A DNA stretch of 64,000 bases from Paraspadella gotoi (lineage: Eukaryota; Chaetognatha): the NCBI GenBank assembly GCA_051294375.1, contig CM119267.1, positions 7,606,683-7,670,682 on the forward strand, written 5' to 3'. The stretch's first letter is position 1; each line of letters starts with the position of its first letter. A model generated the notes under the pieces. That model was given only the letters and a program-made list of their open reading frames with translations, was not told the origin of the DNA and did no database searches. The position numbers and the translations under genes are program-made. Shown piece after piece: positions 59,891 to 64,000 of the stretch.

Positions 59891-61420
59891 TTCGACGTAA
59901 TAAGAGGAAACGACTATAAAAAAAGGTGAATAGTGTAACAAAAAGTTTTAAAATGTTTGTTTACCCAACAAATATAATAAAAGTCTATGAAATAATTACA
60001 AAAATACAGTATATGACCCAGCAACAAGTAACGGATTTTAATTCATCGGAATATAACTAAAAATTGCAATCACCTTAAATCACACAAATTTTGACTAGAC
60101 AATAGAGTACTGATGTGTCTACTGTCTACAGTGCGGCGCAAAAAAAAAGTAGCCACTTCTATCACAGCGAAAAAACTATATTGAATGGATAAATTTTACA
60201 AATATATAAAAATATAAAACAAAGCTTATTGAAAGATAAAGTGATTGGTCCAACTCCAAGTCCCATTAAAATCGATCAAAGCGTCCGAAAGTCAAAAACG
60301 ATTAGTACAAAACATCTGACGAGAATAAATTTATTTTAATAAAAAAAAATATATAACTTTTTATCTTAATATATTTATAATATAAAATTAACTGAGCAAA
60401 TTCAACATCAAATATCTGTAAAGATAAGTATCAACCATTTTTAACCTAAATCAAATTAAAATAAATAAGAAAATTTTATAGAAAAACGATCTTTAAAAAA
60501 AAAACAAAAAAAAAAAAACAAGTTGAGTAATAAATTACCCTAAGTTACTTTTAAAACTTTTTCATATCTAAGTTTTTTCCTTATGGCATCTTTTGTTAAA
60601 ACAAACTAATATAAACTCACAATTATATTAAAAATATTTTTTTTATTTTTATCATAAATTACTTTTTGATTTTAAAATAATTTTTTAAAAATTAATTATT
60701 TTCAATATTTATTATTAAAATGCTAAAACTATTTTTATAGAAAAGTAATACAAATTTATTACCAACCCTTTTATATGCTTAATTCTATTATGATTTTATT
60801 AATTTTATATTATAAATCAGTCAGAAAAAAAAGCGTCATCAATAATAACTTTTAGAAGTCTTGCTATATTCTTTTGCCTGAACATTCAAATTTTGTTTAC
60901 ACCAATCGAAAAGAGCTATACTTTTTATATATTTTCTTAAAATTAAAAAATAAATAATGATGTATTTAAAGCTACCTAGTGACTACTTTTTGCGCCGCAG
61001 TGTACATACGATGAATCAATACATCTCTATTTGTTTTCAGATACAGGAAAAAAGTATATAGAAAATTTAAGTTCAATGAATCGATACTAGGTCACTTAAA
61101 CTTTAAAGGAACAACTGCCAATAATATATTTCCAGCAAATTTCCTTTTTCTCTCGATATGAGTCTGATTGAATCATTCAAGATTAGTCAAAATTTACTAA
61201 CTATTGATACTTTTTTCTGACAGCCTATACTTTTTCAACAGCCGTAAAATAATGTAAAGGTTAAGCGTAATTTGCACCATAAAAGATGAATTGTATTTCC
61301 ACCAGAGTAAAATAATTAATTGGAAAGAGCATAGGATTAAGCTGTTGGACGAAGACGCCTATAGCGAAATCATTTTCGACTAGTTTGAGATTTTTTTTTT
61401 TTTTTTGCATAGCGTCATTC
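59891..61420. other. Spacer between FAH and TMEM106
   Basis: About 1.5 kb of AT-rich DNA dominated by a Tc1/mariner-like element (60129-61002). No gene seen. Confidence 0.6.
60129..61002. mobile_element. Non-autonomous Tc1/mariner-like element, 874 bp
   Basis: Left terminal inverted repeat CAGTGCGGCGCAAAAA (60129 onward), continuing with GTAGCCACT; right end is its complement, reading CACTGCGGCGCAAAAAGTAG inward from 61002. The arms are ~25-29 bp with one mismatch and a variable A run. TA dinucleotides flank both sides (60127-60128, 61003-61004), the Tc1/mariner target site. The interior is AT-rich with no usable transposase frame, although 60241-60320 might be a remnant. This is a decayed or MITE-type copy. 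Confidence 0.8.
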
Positions 61421-62167
61421 TTAAAAATGACTCCAAGCGGTCGGAACCGCCGTCGTTAGCGAGGAAGATTTCGTCTTCGTCTTAGCGCAAGACACATATT
61501 GATACGACTCTAGCACTGCCGTGCTGTTGCTGTCTTGGCTGGAGGTGATACAGGTGGCTTGAAATCGCATAAGAGACGTGTGCACCCAAGCCCGAGCGTC
61601 CTGACAGTAGTTGACCATGAAGGAAAGGTCTTCCTTGTAGGTCAAGGGTATTGTCTGACGAATAATAAAGGGACTCCTCATCGGGACAACGACGTGAGTG
61701 GCGTTTTTTATGTCCGCCAAAAGAGAACCGAGACTGACTTGGACGCTGAAGCTAACCAAAGTGATTGAGTAATAGTTAGGGTTGTAGAGTCGCCACCGGT
61801 TCTCGAAGACGAAGTCAACCCGCTCCTTGGAGGCGTTGATGTTCACGCGAAAGGGCTCGATGGTACGAGGTACGGTGGGATCGAGCCCGAGTTCCGGCGA
61901 ACGAGGGTAGATGAAGAAGGTGACGAGGAAGGTGAGGACGAACACGGCGACAATGGTCACCATAACGTGCAGGGTAGTCCGTTTGGGTTTAAGACGTTCG
62001 TCGGAGAAGGGGACAAGGGAAATCAATTGTTCTTTTTCCCGGTTGACGTGGCCTCTGCCGCGACACGTGGGGCAGTCGACGTAGACCGTTTCTTCGTTTT
62101 CCTCGGGATACCGATCGAACTCGTGGTAGCTCCCGAGGCCCTCTAACTGATAGAGGCTGCTCCCCAT
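61421..62167 (-). CDS. TMEM106: TMEM106 family lysosomal/late-endosomal type II membrane protein, intronless
   Basis: 248 aa, one exon, ATG 62167 to stop 61421-61423. N-terminal cytosolic part has the family's CPTCRGRGHVNREKEQLISL (Cys pair) and VPFSDERLKPKRT. One membrane segment follows (VMVTIVAVFVLTFLVTFFIY), then a lumenal domain (LYNPNYYSITLVSFSVQVSL) with N-glycosylation sequons (NAS, NAT, NST). Vertebrates have A, B and C paralogues; this is a single family member. TMEM106B acts in lysosome trafficking. Confidence 0.93.
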   Translation of the reverse strand: MGSSLYQLEGLGSYHEFDRYPEENEETVYVDCPTCRGRGHVNREKEQLISLVPFSDERLKPKRTTLHVMVTIVAVFVLTFLVTFFIYPRSPELGLDPTVPRTIEPFRVNINASKERVDFVFENRWRLYNPNYYSITLVSFSVQVSLGSLLADIKNATHVVVPMRSPFIIRQTIPLTYKEDLSFMVNYCQDARAWVHTSLMRFQATCITSSQDSNSTAVLESYQYVSCAKTKTKSSSLTTAVPTAWSHF

Positions 62168-62550
62168 CTTCGAAAACAAGAAATTGAAAAAAGATAAAAT
62201 TTGCGAGTTATAATATAGAATTTTTTTATTTTTTTTAACAAAGAATAGAAAAAATATTTCATAAATTGTAAGGGCACTTTTCTAAATAACGTTGAGTAAG
62301 GCAATAAGTAAGGCATTGTTCAATAAGGAATGACAATTACTAATGAGTAACGTGAAAAAAAAGTTGAATTGAGTATAGCGTAATAAACAGTTGGGTCAGT
62401 GTCGCATTGTCCATCTCCATTTTCATTGCTATGATATGTACATTGTACAATTGGCAAATGTTCTGTAGGTATAACTTATATGTGTAAAGTTCAGTTTATA
62501 CAGAAAGCATATTCAAAGTGCTCCGACTCGTTTGCGTTTTTGGCGATATT
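62168..62550. other. Spacer between TMEM106 and the REEP gene
   Basis: About 380 bp. AT-rich. No gene seen; promoter of TMEM106 and 3'UTR of the REEP gene expected. Confidence 0.5.
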
Positions 62551-64000
62551 TCAGTTCTTCTTGTTTCCTTTTTTCAAACTCCTAACCCGAGTCTTGCTAG
62601 AAACATCGGAGTCGGAAAAGTCGACGTCCGATTCGCGCGATAGGACGATGATGTCGTCGTCGCTCGAAGCGACCAAGTTGTCGTCGTCTTGGTGTCCATT
62701 GATCGGTTTGACATTTCGTTTGCGAAAGGATTTGGACGAGACGCTTTCCTCGTCGACGTTGTAATTTTCGTTGGCGTCGGGAACCAATTCTCCGTCGCTG
62801 TCAAGAGAAGCCATCCCGGTCTTCTTTTCTCCATTTTTGATCCGATTTCTCCCCTCCGCCGACGACTTGGACCTTCCAGGCGACTTGGCTCGGGTTCGAC
62901 TCGGTTTAGTCTTTTCTCTCTTCTCGCGTGGAGGGTGAGGGACGAGGAATTCTCCCTCGGGCAGAGGGGAAGATCTAGGCACGGATCTTGCGGCCACCGA
63001 CTTGGGAAGCGTCTCCCCGGCCGAATCAATTTCTGCTGCGGCGCGATTCTTAGTCGATCCTCTCTCGCCTCGGTCGAGCTCGTCCTCCGACTCCCACAGC
63101 CGACGTTTCCCGTCCGTCCGCGGGACGGAACTCTTCTCTGGTCTTGAGTCGACGCTGGCCGAGCGATGAGAGGTCGGGCTGTCGTCGTTCCGCCCTCGAG
63201 AAAGCTGGAACCCGCCGTCGCCTCGGAGTCTTTCGTCGCCGGCCGAGTCAAGTCGCTCGTTTTCGCCGAAAGCGTTCACGGCGGGCGGCGGGGATTCAAT
63301 TGCGGCAGTGGCGGACTGACGTAAATGATCGAACATTGCTGGCCCCTTGAGAGCGGCGACGAAGGCCAGGGATGTAATGTAAGTTAGGGTCTGAGCACCG
63401 AGTGATAGGACGAATTTGTAGCCCTGAAAATAATTGGGAATAGTAGTTTGCGTTTTTATTACCGAATGAATTTATATCAGGTTTAAATTGTAATTTAGAA
63501 TGTATTTTTTTCCGATATTATGAATTCGAGATTTTACCAGAAAATTTATAAATGTACTTATGTAGCCAATGCTGATCGCTTAATATAAGTACCTGTTGCT
63601 TAGCTTTTGAAATAATGTCATCTATTTCGTTTTCTTTCTCCGTCAGCATCGGATGAACGAATCGGCGATACAAAATTGACGAGCCTTTTTGACATGATTT
63701 AATTACATAAATGCCAAGCATACACAGTCCAAGTTACAGATGAAACTTACCCTTCGTGTATGGCGACAACAGCCAGATGAGAAAGATGATCTTGACTTCG
63801 TGATAAAAAGGCATCCACCAAGAGACGAGGATATCGGCAAAAGTCTCGGCGAAAAGAAAGAGCGCGAACACGATCCAGTACATCATCCATTTCACGTAGT
63901 CCTTGACGCTCTTTGTCTTGACAGCTTTGTAGCTTTGGTAGGCGGGAAAAAGCGTCCCGAAAAAAAGGATCACGAGGCGGGAGATCAATGAGGAGATCAT
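62551..64000 (-). CDS. REEP: REEP1-4-type ER-shaping protein with long disordered tail
   Basis: TB2/DP1/HVA22 family; shapes tubular ER and links it to microtubules. Exons 64000-63751, 63684-63593 and 63423-62551 join in frame to 404 aa; the ATG is exactly the last three bases. The conserved core reads [53 protein letters not shown] and [19 protein letters not shown], closely matching REEP1-4 (not REEP5/6). After this a ~260-residue Ser/Arg/Glu-rich region follows, much longer than in human REEP1-4. Confidence 0.93.

Noticed and set aside
62574-63251. 225-aa second minus-strand frame in the REEP tail
   Set aside because: Same-strand shifted frame of a Ser/Arg-rich exon; the REEP frame joins correctly to the conserved core.

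Overview
The window is eukaryotic nuclear DNA from an animal, most likely a compact invertebrate genome. The evidence is spliced genes with short GT-AG introns (often 60-80 bp), metazoan families (an Erbin/Densin LAP scaffold, a MAP4K4/TNIK-type kinase with a CNH domain, RABL3, CEP20, MFSD11, TMEM106, a REEP protein), GC-rich coding DNA with many NNG/NNC codons, and very AT-rich spacers. I cannot name the phylum from the sequence. Two 10-N assembly gaps are present (3564-3573 and 25340-25349).

I recognise 26 protein-coding genes and no confident RNA gene. Twenty-five of the 26 lie on the minus strand; the exception is a five-exon MORN-repeat gene at 33212-34037. From low to high coordinates the order is RPS13 (3' exon outside the window), ERBIN-like (about 10 kb), PI4K2, MAP4K4-like, AMT, a CD36/SCARB-family gene, NRBF2, MFSD11, a 391-aa orphan, MORN (+), CEP20, a 598-aa orphan, RPL17, MGMT, RPS3A, TATDN1, DNAJC3, FBXO3, RABL3, an HMG-box-like orphan, BET1, a USP4/15-type deubiquitinase, a Schlafen AlbA_2-domain protein, FAH, TMEM106 and REEP1-4.

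Many neighbours on the minus strand are only 100-200 bp apart from start codon to next stop codon (AMT/SCARB, SCARB/NRBF2, CEP20 through RPS3A, RABL3 through BET1, USP/Schlafen-like). Several start codons have a polypyrimidine-AG splice acceptor 1-31 nt upstream. Together these fit an operon-like layout with spliced-leader trans-splicing, although 5'UTR introns are an alternative. Functions are mixed: translation, trafficking (BET1, RABL3, PI4K2, REEP), ER stress (DNAJC3), cilia/centrosome (CEP20), signalling and polarity (ERBIN-like, MAP4K4-like), glycine and tyrosine catabolism (AMT, FAH) and DNA repair (MGMT). I see no single pathway.

Non-genic DNA includes: a tRNA-derived SINE-like family with two 93%-identical copies in an ERBIN intron and a diverged copy in a MAP4K4 intron; an 874-bp non-autonomous Tc1/mariner-like element flanked by TA at 60129-61002; a roughly 490-bp foldback element at 23345-23836; a shorter foldback at 44107-44227; an 81-nt hairpin in an ERBIN intron; a small hairpin repeat shared by MFSD11 and MGMT introns; a 60-bp tandem unit interrupted by an assembly gap; and a roughly 22-bp minisatellite in the MGMT intron.
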